Origin: Variovorax beijingensis
Lineage (GTDB): Bacteria; Pseudomonadota; Gammaproteobacteria; Burkholderiales; Burkholderiaceae_C
Assembly (NCBI RefSeq): GCF_007828835.1
Contig: NZ_VIVL01000021.1
Span: forward strand, 1-64,000
Direction: 5' to 3'
DNA length: 64,000 bases
The translations under genes and the position numbers were made by a program. Below the pieces are notes generated by a model. It ran no database searches. It was not told where the DNA came from and was given only the letters and a program-made list of their open reading frames with translations. Position 1 is the stretch's first letter; every line of letters begins with the position of its first letter. This document shows positions 25,531-34,197 of this stretch, in pieces.

Positions 25531-26352
25531 TCAGGGCTTTGCCGTCGCGACCGCGTCAGCGGCCTCCGCGATCATCCGGGCCACGAGCTTCGGCCGCGAG
25601 ATCATGACCACGTGCGAGGCGCCCTTGACCACGACCGTCTTCATCGACTTCGCGCGCTCGGCCATGAAGGCCTGCACGGCAGGCGGGATGTTCTTGTCGC
25701 GATCGCCGTAAATGAACCAGGAGGGAAGGTTCTTCCACGCTGCGGCAGGCGCCGGCTCGCCCAGGGCGCCCTCGGTGATGGGGCGCTGCGACACGGCCAT
25801 CAGGTGGGCAAGCGCCGGTGCAACATCGTCGGCGAATTGCTTGGCGAACTTGTCCTGTTGGATGTAGAGGTCCTTGGCGCCTTCCGGAAGGAGCACCGGC
25901 GCGGCCAACGCAGGCCCGAGCGTGCTGCCGGGAAACTTGCCCGACAGGTCGGCGGCCGATTCGCCCACCTCAGGAGCGAACGCTGCAACGAAGACCAGCG
26001 CCCGGACATTGGGCTTTCCGGCCGCTGCGGCGGAAATCACCGAGCCTCCGTACGAATGCCCGACCAGCACGACCGGCCCCGGGATCGAACCCACGATGGC
26101 CGCCACATAGTCCGCGTCGGACTTCACGCCGCGCAACGGATTGGCGGCCGCGACAACGGAAAAGCTGCGCGCACGAAGGTCGCGCGCCACGTCGTTCCAA
26201 CTGGCCGATTCGGCGAACGCACCGTGAACCAGCACGACAGTGGGCCTTGCCGGCGGCTCGCCCGAAGTGGCCGCGCTTGCAGGTGCCGAGAGGTGCAGCG
26301 CCACGATGCCGAGAGCGGTGAGTGCGCGTACGAGACTGGAAAGATTTTTCAT
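25531..26352 (-). CDS. Exported alpha/beta hydrolase
   Basis: 273 aa from the ATG at 26352, with AGGA 8 bases upstream. A signal peptide covers about 1-28 (ALTALGIVALHLSAPASA). Alpha/beta-hydrolase fold: oxyanion region VVLVHGAFAESASW, nucleophile elbow GHSYGG, and a late acid/His region (GDRDKNIPP; GASHVVMISRP). It resembles the small exported esterase-like hydrolases common in Burkholderiales. It probably acts on esters or lactones in the periplasm. The start codon overlaps the stop of the upstream 124-aa gene (ATGA), so the two are translationally coupled. Confidence 0.9.
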   Translation of the reverse strand: MKNLSSLVRALTALGIVALHLSAPASAATSGEPPARPTVVLVHGAFAESASWNDVARDLRARSFSVVAAANPLRGVKSDADYVAAIVGSIPGPVVLVGHSYGGSVISAAAAGKPNVRALVFVAAFAPEVGESAADLSGKFPGSTLGPALAAPVLLPEGAKDLYIQQDKFAKQFADDVAPALAHLMAVSQRPITEGALGEPAPAAAWKNLPSWFIYGDRDKNIPPAVQAFMAERAKSMKTVVVKGASHVVMISRPKLVARMIAEAADAVATAKP

Positions 26353-26723
26353 GCTGATTTCCTTTGATGAATAAATGGTCTGACTTGAAAATTTCGCACC
26401 CCGTGCGGGATGCATCGCAAAGGGGTGCTCGCGCACGCCTGCGCCATCGGTCGAGCACGCGGAACACCGCCTGCAGAGCAGGTGTCTTGCGCAAGCGGCG
26501 TCGCACCGGTGGCCACGGTGGCAAAGCGGAGCTCTGCGTTGGCCGCTTCACCGCCTGCAATCGCACCGGCCGCCGCAATGGCCAGCAGCGAGACGGTCAT
26601 GTATCCCGCGCTAAAGACGCGGTCCATCGCACCTCGCGGCGCGGCGTCGGCGGCCGCCTGCAGGGCCTGCTCACGTCCCTTGAGGGTGCGGCGTGGTGCG
26701 GGGGGTTGAATGCGCTGCGTCAT
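26349..26723 (-). CDS. Unknown 124-aa protein with membrane segment
   Basis: Start at 26723 is supported by GGAGGA 7 bases upstream. The first ~40 residues are basic and polar (TQRIQPPAPRRTLKGREQAL), then comes a hydrophobic Ala-rich segment (about 40-60, GYMTVSLLAIAAAGAIAGGE). The C-terminal half has three Cys residues and looks irregular. I do not recognise the family. Its stop overlaps the start of the exported hydrolase gene by 4 bases, which argues that it is a real, coupled gene, perhaps a membrane partner of the hydrolase or of the sensor kinase upstream. Confidence 0.5.
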   Translation of the reverse strand: MTQRIQPPAPRRTLKGREQALQAAADAAPRGAMDRVFSAGYMTVSLLAIAAAGAIAGGEAANAELRFATVATGATPLAQDTCSAGGVPRARPMAQACASTPLRCIPHGVRNFQVRPFIHQRKSA

Positions 26724-26884
26724 GGTGATTCCTCCAGGGCGCCAAGGCCCGGCCTCAGGACGGCTGGGCTCCGGTTCGCGAACATCGCGGTACGGTTCGA
26801 ATGCTAGGTTTCGCATCTCGGTTGCGGTAGGCATGCAGCAGGTACTTCCGTGTTGCATGCCCGACATCAATGCGCAGCGCACCC

Positions 26885-27658
26885 TCAGGCGCGACGATGA
26901 AGAGGAAGCCATACGTTGAACTCGGCGCCGCGGCCCGGTCCGGCCGAGGTCGCCTTCACGAAACCGCCGTGAGCCACCGCAAGACCGTGGACCAGCGCGA
27001 GGCCGATGCCCAGCCCACCGCGCGAGCCGCCCTCCCCGCTGCCGCCCTGGCTGAACAGGCCGAAGACATGCGGCAGAAACTCGTGCGCTATGCCGCAGCC
27101 GCTGTCAGCCACCTCGAACCGTGCAAAGCCGTCCTCCGAGGAAAGGCGCACCCGAATCTCCGCGCCGGCCGGCGAGAACTTGATTGCGTTGTCCAGCAGG
27201 TTGCCGACGATCTGTTCCAGCCGCACCGCGTCGGCATGGCAGATCAACGGATAGTCCGCCTGCATCTGCGCACGGATGCGCCCCGAAGGCCAGCGCGCAT
27301 CGAACGCGGCGACAAGGCCGAGCGCAAGCGCGCCAAAGTCGACCTCGGTGCGGCGTAGCGCCAGCTTGCCGGTTCGTACGCGCGAGAAATCGAGCAGGTC
27401 GTCAATAAGCCGCTTCTGGCTTTCGATGGCGCGCTGCATCGCCTCGGCGATGCCTTGCAGTTGCAAGGGCACCGCGGACGCGGGCAGGCGCTGGAGCAAG
27501 CTGATATTCATCTGAATGATGCTCAGGGGCTGCCTGAGTTCGTGCGAGATGACGGCCAGTGCCCTGTCTCGGGTCGCGCAGCGCAAGTTCGTTGCAGCGC
27601 GAATGTCGCGCGGGGTCTGAAGGGCTGCTTGCGCCACCCCGGTGTGATAAAGCTCCAC
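26885..27658 (-). CDS. Small soluble histidine kinase
   Basis: 257 aa. HisKA dimerisation domain with the phosphorylated His39 (AVISHELRQPLSIIQM). The ATP-binding domain has an N box (EQIVGNLLDNAIKFSP), G1 (DSGCGIAH) and G2 (GGLGIGLALVHGLA). There is almost no sensor domain (about 30 residues) and no membrane helix, so it must be soluble and get its signal from elsewhere. The frame opens with GTG and a stop lies not far upstream; it may be the truncated end of a longer kinase. Same strand as the two NarL-type regulators ~1.7 kb downstream, which are its most obvious partners. Confidence 0.85.
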   Translation of the reverse strand: MELYHTGVAQAALQTPRDIRAATNLRCATRDRALAVISHELRQPLSIIQMNISLLQRLPASAVPLQLQGIAEAMQRAIESQKRLIDDLLDFSRVRTGKLALRRTEVDFGALALGLVAAFDARWPSGRIRAQMQADYPLICHADAVRLEQIVGNLLDNAIKFSPAGAEIRVRLSSEDGFARFEVADSGCGIAHEFLPHVFGLFSQGGSGEGGSRGGLGIGLALVHGLAVAHGGFVKATSAGPGRGAEFNVWLPLHRRA

Positions 27659-28110
27659 GAGGAATCCGTGCTTCTTGATGCGGCCACCCCGGATTCATCG
27701 CGACAGGGGGCCCGGTGATGAACGAAGTTGTTCTTTGGCTCTCGCGACGCAACCGATCGTAGGCAGCCGCATTCCGCGCCAGAAGCCCGCTGCGGTAGCG
27801 CACGGTGTTGCCGCACAAACACCAATCGCCGAGCGCCACCGGCGAAGCATCGTTCGCGATCTGCGGACTCTTCGTTCAAGCGAGCCGGGTTCCTGAATGG
27901 CCCTGTATCGCATCCAATAACCGGCATCGCCGACAGCGGCGGCGCTGCGCATGCAAGGCGCAGATCGCGATCCCTGTCACAAAACCCCAGGTCGGGCCGT
28001 CTTGCATCTCAAAGGGGCGATTCTCCTTACCGGCAGGCAGTTCTTCCCCCGCATCGCGCAACCCGAATGGTTGCGGCCTTCATTTTTACTGGACCCGTCG
28101 AGTGGGTGAC
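27659..28110. other. Intergenic region before STAND regulator copy 3
   Basis: About 450 bases between the divergent histidine kinase and regulator copy 3. Several short overlapping frames exist, none with a recognisable product or binding site. It must hold both promoters. I see no copy of the 10-bp repeats here. Confidence 0.4.
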
Positions 28111-30981
28111 ATGTACGACATCACAGCTCGCCTGATTTCATCGGAAGCGCATGCCGGCGCCGCACAGGGACCCGGCGAGGTCCGCTGGCGATTCGGCGCG
28201 TTCATCCTCTGGGAGGCCCAGCGCCGCCTGGAAAGGCTCGGGCAAAGCGTGCGCCTGGGCTCCCGCTCGTTCGAGCTGCTGTTGCAACTGCTCAGGCGCG
28301 TGGGCGAAGTCGTGGGCAAGGACGAGCTGCTCGCCACGGTCTGGGCCGGCGTGGTGGTCGAGGAGTCCAGTGTCAGGGTCCACATTTCCGCGCTACGGAA
28401 GGCCCTGGGCGAGCCGCAAGACGGGGACAACTGCAAGGAATGGATCTCGAACATCCCCCTGCGCGGCTACCGGTTTAACGGAACGGTTTTCCGCGAGCAG
28501 GTCGGCATGCCGACCGAAGACCGACCCCTCGCGTTGGCCCTGCCCGCGCCCTCTTTCGCCAAGCTGCCGGAGCGCCTGACCCGGCTCGTCGGCCGCGACG
28601 CCGACATGGAGCGCGTGCTGGCGGCGCTCGCCACATGCCGGCTGGTCACCATCGTCGGCACCGGCGGCATCGGGAAGACCCGTGCCGCGATCCGCGCGGC
28701 CGAATACCATGCAGAGCGCACGGCCATGCAGTTGGCCTTCGCCGACCTCTCGCCTCTGGTCTCGCCGGCTCATGTGGCAAGCACGGTCGCGCGCTCGCTC
28801 GGCGCACCGGCGGACACCACCGACACGACGCAGGCCATCCTCCAGCGGCTGGCGGACCGCGATGTGCTCCTGCTGATCGACAACTGCGAGCACATGCTGG
28901 ACGCGTTGGCACTGCTGGTCACCGATCTGCTCGCCGCCCTGCCCGGCTTGCGCATCTTGGCAACCAGTCGGGAGGCCATTCGAATCGAGGGAGAACACGT
29001 CGAGCGGTTGGCGCCGCTCGCGGTGCCCGGCGCGGATTGCGCCAACCTGGCCGAAGCCATGGCGTCGCCCGCGGTCGAACTCATGGTCGAGCGTGCAAAG
29101 GCCGTGGGAGCTCGCGCGTTCGAAGACTCCGACGGCCCATTGCTCGCCGCCATCGCCCGGCAGGTGGACGGCGTCCCCCTGGCCATTGAACTGGTGGCAG
29201 CACGCCTGGGCGTGCAGCCGGTCGGCGACCTTGCATTCAGGCTGAATGACCACATGCGGCTTTACTCCGCAGGCAGCAGGGCTGCTGTGCCTCGACACAG
29301 CACGCTCGCGGCGGCGCTGGACTGGAGCATCGCGCTGCTGGACGACGCGGAACTGCGACTCTTTCGCCGGCTCTCCGTGTTCCGCGGGCGTTTCGATGTC
29401 GAGTCGGCGCTGAGCGTCACCCAGGCGGACATGGACCCCGAAGTAGCGTTCGATGCACTGATCTCGCTGGCCAACAAGTCGCTGGTGTCGTTCGACAACA
29501 GCGATGCCATCGCGCCCTACCGGCTGCTCGAAACGACGCGAAGCTACGCCGCCGCACGCTTGGCGCAAACCGATGAAGGCCCCGCGCTACGGCGACGCCA
29601 CGCGCACTTCATGCGCGAACTGATGGGCACCGCGGCCACGGATTCAGGTGAACTCACCGTGCAGGCCTGGAACGCGCGCTACGCGCACCGGTTGGACGAC
29701 GTGCGCAGCGCGCTGGACGCCTGCCTGGCGCAGTCGGACGACTGGGAGACCGGCGCCGCGCTCACCATCGCCTCGGCGCCGCTGTGGTTTCACGTCTCCC
29801 AGGTCGAGGAGTACCGCGATCGGGTCATCGCCGCACTCGCCTGCCTCGCGCAACAGCCGGGCACAGACACAGACACAGAGGCCTGGCTGCAGATCGCACT
29901 GGGCAACGCGCTATGGCACACCCGGGGACCGGTGCCCGAAATGGCCGCCGCCTACGATCGGGCGCTTGCTGTCGCCATTTCAGCCGGGTCGGTCGTGCTG
30001 GAGCTTCAGGCCCGCTGGGGTATTTGCGTGCTGCATGCGATTCGCGGCGAGTACGCGGCCGCGCTGCACCACTCGCAAGTGCTGTTCGAGTTCGCGCAAT
30101 CGACGGCGGACCCCGCCGCTCTCAACCTGGCCTATCGAATGACCGCGCTGGCGAGCCACTTCTGCGGCGATTTTTCCGCGGCGAGTGCCGGCGCCCAGGC
30201 GGCGATCCTTGTCGGCGGCAGCGTGCGCCAGACGCCGGTCAACCTGTTCCAGGTCGATGCCGCCGTCGCATCGAACGCCTTGCTGGCCCGAACGCTCTGG
30301 CTCCAGGGCGATGCGGCGAAGGCCATGGCCACCGCCACCCGCGCGGTGGCTCTTGCCGAGGCCGGAGGCAATGCGCTGTCGCTGTGCTTCGCACTCTTCG
30401 GCACATGCCCCGTCGCCCTGTGGTCAGGCGAGCTCGAACTGGCACGCAAATGGGTTCGCATGCTGCTGGACGAGGCCCAGCGCAGAGGCCTGGTGTACTG
30501 GCACCAGTGGGCGCACTGCTATGCGCTGGGCCTGCAGGCGCGCACCGCGGACGACCCGGGCCGCCATATCCGCCAGGTCGCGCAGCAACTCGACGACTTC
30601 GACGCGCCACGCAAGGAGATGCTCGTGACCTTCTGCGCCGACTGGATCGACGACGAGACGATCGCGCGGGCCAGCGCCGGGCACGGGCAATGGAGCGCGG
30701 CGGAGACCTGGCGCGCTGCGGGCCGGCGTTGCGAGCAGCGCGGCCTCGACGACGAAGCCAAGGCGTTCTACCGGCGTGCCATCGACACCGCCAGGCAGCA
30801 AGGCGCGTTGGGGTGGGAGTTTCGTGCGGCGGTCAGCACCGCCAGGCTTTGGGCTCGCCTGGGCAAGGCGAAGGACGCCATCGAACTGCTGGACGAAGTC
30901 TGCGGGCGCGCGGCACCTCGCGGCGAGCACCCCGGCTTTGCGCAAGCGCGCGCGCTGCGCAACGAGATCTCTCGGAACTGA
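28111..30981 (+). CDS. Winged-helix/STAND-ATPase regulator (copy 3)
   Basis: 956 aa from the ATG at 28111 (MYDITARLIS), which lies ~25 residues before the winged helix (WRFGAFILWEAQRRLERLGQ, VRVHISALRKALGE, WISNIPLRGYRFNG). The frame is open further upstream but shows no conservation there. The ATPase has P-loop GTGGIGKT, Walker B VLLLIDNCEHM and LATSREAI. The helical C-terminal half is longer than in copy 1 by ~45 residues (TARLWARLGKAKDAIELLDE). It is closer to copy 1 than to copy 2. The next gene, a LysR regulator, has the 10-bp direct repeats in its promoter, 50 bases after this stop codon. Confidence 0.88.
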   Translation: MYDITARLISSEAHAGAAQGPGEVRWRFGAFILWEAQRRLERLGQSVRLGSRSFELLLQLLRRVGEVVGKDELLATVWAGVVVEESSVRVHISALRKALGEPQDGDNCKEWISNIPLRGYRFNGTVFREQVGMPTEDRPLALALPAPSFAKLPERLTRLVGRDADMERVLAALATCRLVTIVGTGGIGKTRAAIRAAEYHAERTAMQLAFADLSPLVSPAHVASTVARSLGAPADTTDTTQAILQRLADRDVLLLIDNCEHMLDALALLVTDLLAALPGLRILATSREAIRIEGEHVERLAPLAVPGADCANLAEAMASPAVELMVERAKAVGARAFEDSDGPLLAAIARQVDGVPLAIELVAARLGVQPVGDLAFRLNDHMRLYSAGSRAAVPRHSTLAAALDWSIALLDDAELRLFRRLSVFRGRFDVESALSVTQADMDPEVAFDALISLANKSLVSFDNSDAIAPYRLLETTRSYAAARLAQTDEGPALRRRHAHFMRELMGTAATDSGELTVQAWNARYAHRLDDVRSALDACLAQSDDWETGAALTIASAPLWFHVSQVEEYRDRVIAALACLAQQPGTDTDTEAWLQIALGNALWHTRGPVPEMAAAYDRALAVAISAGSVVLELQARWGICVLHAIRGEYAAALHHSQVLFEFAQSTADPAALNLAYRMTALASHFCGDFSAASAGAQAAILVGGSVRQTPVNLFQVDAAVASNALLARTLWLQGDAAKAMATATRAVALAEAGGNALSLCFALFGTCPVALWSGELELARKWVRMLLDEAQRRGLVYWHQWAHCYALGLQARTADDPGRHIRQVAQQLDDFDAPRKEMLVTFCADWIDDETIARASAGHGQWSAAETWRAAGRRCEQRGLDDEAKAFYRRAIDTARQQGALGWEFRAAVSTARLWARLGKAKDAIELLDEVCGRAAPRGEHPGFAQARALRNEISRN

Positions 30982-31030
30982 AAGACTCCGCGCGGCATCA
31001 GGCGCGCCGTACAGCGCCCGATGGCCGGCC

Positions 31031-31070
31031 CATAACAAACCTTGACAGGGCTTAACTGGCCTCGGCAGGG
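31031..31070 (+). promoter_or_regulatory. Four 10-bp direct repeats before LysR gene
   Basis: Units CATAACAAAC, CTTGACAGGG, CTTAACTGGC and CTCGGCAGGG, contiguous, followed by CTTTTC. Units 2 and 3 differ from those at 25231-25250 by only one base in total. Same orientation relative to the gene downstream (31146). Likely operator for the winged-helix STAND regulators. Confidence 0.6.
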
Positions 31071-31145
31071 CTTTTCGCGCAGAGTGGCCGCTTCGCTTTC
31101 ATGGGGATTCAGTACTCCTGATTCCTCGAACAGAGAAGCCGACTC

Positions 31146-32189
31146 ATGACAACCTCCGCCCTCCCTACGCCCCCCTCCACCCCTCTCGCGCCACGCGCAG
31201 ACCCGCTGGCCTCCAGCTTCGCCACCAGCTATGCGGGGGTGGTCGCCTTCATTGCCGTGGTCACGGAGGGCAGCTTCGCCCGGGCCGCCGACCGCCTGGG
31301 TATTGGCCGCTCCGCCGTGAGCCGCAGCGTCCAGAAGCTGGAAGACCAGTTGAACGTCCGGCTCTTCCTGCGCACTACCCGAAGCACCACGCTCACACGC
31401 GAAGGCGACCTCTTCTATGCCAACTGCCACACCGGGGTCGACCGGATCGTCCAGGCCGTGGAAGAAATGCGCGACCTGCGCCAGGGTCCGCCGCGCGGAC
31501 ATCTGCGCATCAGCGCGGCAGTCGGATTCGGCCGCCGGGTTGTCGCGCCCCTGCTCGGCGAATTTCGCGCCGCCTACCCGGACGTCACCATCGACCTGTT
31601 GCTGAACGACAAGCCGACCGACTTCACCTCGGACCGGGTGGACATCGCGTTTCGCAATGGCCGCATGGAAGACGCCCAGATCATCGCCAAGCAGATCATC
31701 CCCATGCAATTACTGCTGTGCGCCTCCCCCGCCTACCGGGAAGCCCACGGGCTGCCCGCCACGGTGGAAGCGCTGGCCCAGCACGAGTGCATCAACTTCC
31801 GCTTCTCATCCGGTCGCATCTTCGAGTGGGAGTTCAAGGTCGCAGGCCAGCCGCGCAAGCTCGTGCCACAGGCCAAGCTCACCTACAACGACGTGGACCT
31901 GGTGCTGCAGGCTGTGCTCGACGGCCATGGCATCGCCCAGTTGCCTGGTTACATGGCCTGCGAGTCGCTGAAAGCCGGCGCGCTGGTCCCATGCATGACC
32001 CAGTACGCACCCGACGACGGCGGGCACTACATCTGCTACCTGAGTCGGCAGCACCTACCTTCGCGAATGCGCGTGTTCATCGACTTCATGACGCTGAAGA
32101 TTCGCGCCGCAGACCTGGACTGCCTCTCCGATCTCGGCTCGAAGCCGCAGGCCGCCACCGGCATTGGTGCCGACGCGACAACAGCGTGA
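31146..32189 (+). CDS. LysR-family transcriptional regulator (1)
   Basis: 347 aa. The first ~28 residues are a Pro/Ser-rich extension; the LysR helix-turn-helix follows (VAFIAVVTEGSFARAADRLG, GRSAVSRSVQKLEDQLNVRL). The effector-binding domain covers about 115-320 (LRISAAVGFGRRVVAPLLGE, VDIAFRNGRMEDAQIIAKQI). It controls genes by binding promoter DNA with a small aromatic-type inducer. Its own promoter has the 10-bp repeats. The LysR-type box for the next gene (32163-32188) lies within the last codons of this gene, making it a good candidate to bind the ATTGGTGC box family found at five promoters in the window. Confidence 0.92.
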   Translation: MTTSALPTPPSTPLAPRADPLASSFATSYAGVVAFIAVVTEGSFARAADRLGIGRSAVSRSVQKLEDQLNVRLFLRTTRSTTLTREGDLFYANCHTGVDRIVQAVEEMRDLRQGPPRGHLRISAAVGFGRRVVAPLLGEFRAAYPDVTIDLLLNDKPTDFTSDRVDIAFRNGRMEDAQIIAKQIIPMQLLLCASPAYREAHGLPATVEALAQHECINFRFSSGRIFEWEFKVAGQPRKLVPQAKLTYNDVDLVLQAVLDGHGIAQLPGYMACESLKAGALVPCMTQYAPDDGGHYICYLSRQHLPSRMRVFIDFMTLKIRAADLDCLSDLGSKPQAATGIGADATTA

Positions 32190-32233
32190 GTCCCTGCGCG
32201 GGCCTACCGCCGTGGCCTGGCCGAACCTAGCAT
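32163..32233 (+). promoter_or_regulatory. LysR-type box and -10 before chloroperoxidase-like gene
   Basis: ATTGGTGC (32163-32170), 8 bases, CAACAGCGTG (32179-32188), then 37 bases to CCTAGCAT (32226-32233, -10 TAGCAT). The box overlaps the 3' end of the LysR coding region, so the spacing is kept although the DNA also codes for protein. Confidence 0.7.
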
Positions 32234-32310
32234 TTAAACGGTTCCACGGCCTCTTCCACAGCATCCGCGCACCCGTGGAGCGCCGTTTTTATTTTCAACC
32301 GCAAGAAACC

Positions 32311-33279
32311 ATGAACACCACACAGAACCCTTCTCGCCGACACCTGATTGCAACAGGCGCCGCCGTGGCCACCGGAACCCTCGCGTTCGGCATGCAGGAC
32401 GCCGCTGGCGCAGCGACCCGCAACCGTTCGACCGCATCGCGGAGCCCTTCCATGACAAGCAGCACCATCACCACCCCGGATGGCACGCAGATCTACTACA
32501 AGGACTGGGGTGAGGGCCCCGTTGTGACCTTCTCCCACGGCTGGCCGCTCAACGCCGACGCATGGGACGGACAGATGCATTTCCTGGCCCGCAACGGCTT
32601 CCGCGTCATCGCACACGACCGGCGCGGACATGGCCGCTCGACCCAGTCGTCGTCGGGCAACGACATGAACGGCTACGCCGACGACCTTGCGGTGCTCTTC
32701 AACGCACTAGACCTGAAGAAGGTCACGATGGTCGGCCACTCGACCGGCGGCGGGGAGGTGGTGCGCTACATCGCCCGTCACGGCAGCCAGCGCGTGGCCA
32801 AGGCCGTGCTCATTGGCGCGGTGCCGCCCATCATGGTGAAGTCTGCTGCGAATCCGGAAGGCCTGCCGATCGAAGTGTTCGATGGCCTCCGCGCCAGCTT
32901 GGCCGGCGACCGCTCGCAGTTCTACAAGGACTTCGCCATTCCGTTTTACGGCGCCAACCGCCAGGGGGCGAAAGTTTCGCAAGGCGTGCTCGACCAGTTC
33001 TGGCTCTGGGGTATGCAGAGCGGCCAGAAGAACGCCTACGAATGCATCAAGGCTTTCTCTGAGACCGACTTCACTGAAGACCTAAAGAAGATCAGCGTGC
33101 CCACCCTGATCATGCACGGCGAGGATGACCAGATCGTGCCCATCCAGCATTCGGGAAAAAAATCCGCGCAGCTCGTCAAGGGCGCCAAGGCGATCTACTA
33201 CCCCGGCGCGCCGCACGGGCTCACCACCACGTTGCAAGACAAGATCAATGCGGACCTGCTCGCATTCCTGAAAAGCTGA
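32311..33279 (+). CDS. Tat-exported non-haem chloroperoxidase/arylesterase-like hydrolase
   Basis: 322 aa. A twin-arginine signal at the N terminus (PSRRHLIATGAAVATG) precedes a complete alpha/beta hydrolase that by itself looks like the ~273-aa cofactor-free chloroperoxidase/esterase family (TITTPDGTQIYYKDWGEGPV, SHGWPLNADAWDGQM, DRRGHGRS). The nucleophile elbow is GHSTGGGEV; the acid is in MHGEDDQIVP; the His in PGAPHGLTTT. These enzymes hydrolyse esters and, with acetate and peroxide, form peracids. Export by Tat is unusual for the family. Promoter of the ATTGGTGC type; first gene of a likely operon with the next two genes. Confidence 0.9.
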   Translation: MNTTQNPSRRHLIATGAAVATGTLAFGMQDAAGAATRNRSTASRSPSMTSSTITTPDGTQIYYKDWGEGPVVTFSHGWPLNADAWDGQMHFLARNGFRVIAHDRRGHGRSTQSSSGNDMNGYADDLAVLFNALDLKKVTMVGHSTGGGEVVRYIARHGSQRVAKAVLIGAVPPIMVKSAANPEGLPIEVFDGLRASLAGDRSQFYKDFAIPFYGANRQGAKVSQGVLDQFWLWGMQSGQKNAYECIKAFSETDFTEDLKKISVPTLIMHGEDDQIVPIQHSGKKSAQLVKGAKAIYYPGAPHGLTTTLQDKINADLLAFLKS

Positions 33280-33314
33280 ACCGCAAACAGGACGACCGAC
33301 CCCGACCTTGCACC

Positions 33315-34178
33315 ATGCTCAATCTATTGCTGCAAACCACGATCGAAGGAGACCCGGACGACTGGAACATTTCACGCTTCAGTCAACTCGGTTCGTTTCT
33401 CTCGCAGCTGCAGGACGACGAGGGTCGGCCTGCGTTCCGCGTAACGGCGCGCGACCGCGCCCCGCGTGCGAACCCCGACCCCGTGCTGTCGACGCTGGAC
33501 GAATCTGACTTCGACCAGCTCTGGCTCTTTGCCGTCGACACCGGCGATGGCCTGACACCGGAGGATTGCGCGAGCATCAGCCGGTTCCGGCACCGCGGCG
33601 GCGGCCTCATGGTCACGCGCGACCACATGGACCTGGGCAGTTCGATCTGCAACCTGAGCGGGATCGGCGCCGCGCATCACTTCCACAGCCGCAATTGCGA
33701 GCCCGATGCGGCCCGCCAGTGCGTCGACAACCCCTTCTCGGGACACATCTCGTGGCCCAACTACCACTCGGGCGCCAACGGCGACTACCAGCGCATCCGC
33801 TCGGTCGGCAGCATCCACCCGGTAATGCGCGACAGGCGCTCGGCGACCGGCGTGATCCAGTACCTGCCTGCGCATCCACATGAAGGCACGGTCAGCGTAC
33901 CTCCGGGGGATTCGAGCTGCCGGGTCGTGATGGAAGGGCAGAGCTCGATCTCCGGCAGGCGCTACAACATCGCGGTTGCGTTCGAGCGCTCCGAACAGGG
34001 CGGCAGGGCCATCGCGCAATCGACCTTTCATCACTTCGCGGACTACAACTGGGACCCGTCGGCGGGCTGTCCTTCCTTCGTGACGGAGCCCGCAGGGGAC
34101 GGAATCGTCCGGTTTTCGGAGGCGCTTCGCTCGACCAAACAGTACGTTCGCAACATTGCCTTCTGGCTCAACGCCTGA
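33315..34178 (+). CDS. Unknown protein, ThuA/amidotransferase-like pattern
   Basis: 287 aa, no signal peptide. The start of the fold (QLWLFAVDTGDGLTPEDCAS, FRHRGGGLMVTRDHMDLGSS) reads like the flavodoxin-like core of ThuA or class-I-amidotransferase-like proteins, where a GGG turn precedes the active region. Several His residues follow (GIGAAHHFHSRN; STFHHFADYNW). I cannot name a reaction. It starts 36 bases after the chloroperoxidase-like gene and ends 20 bases before the dienelactone hydrolase, so is in the same operon. Confidence 0.75.
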   Translation: MLNLLLQTTIEGDPDDWNISRFSQLGSFLSQLQDDEGRPAFRVTARDRAPRANPDPVLSTLDESDFDQLWLFAVDTGDGLTPEDCASISRFRHRGGGLMVTRDHMDLGSSICNLSGIGAAHHFHSRNCEPDAARQCVDNPFSGHISWPNYHSGANGDYQRIRSVGSIHPVMRDRRSATGVIQYLPAHPHEGTVSVPPGDSSCRVVMEGQSSISGRRYNIAVAFERSEQGGRAIAQSTFHHFADYNWDPSAGCPSFVTEPAGDGIVRFSEALRSTKQYVRNIAFWLNA

Positions 34179-34197
34179 GCAGGTTCGCAAGGAAAAA

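Noticed and set aside
30768..31709. A 313-codon minus-strand frame covering the end of the STAND regulator and the LysR start
   Set aside because: Crosses two strongly supported plus-strand genes and the 10-bp repeat promoter; no family pattern.
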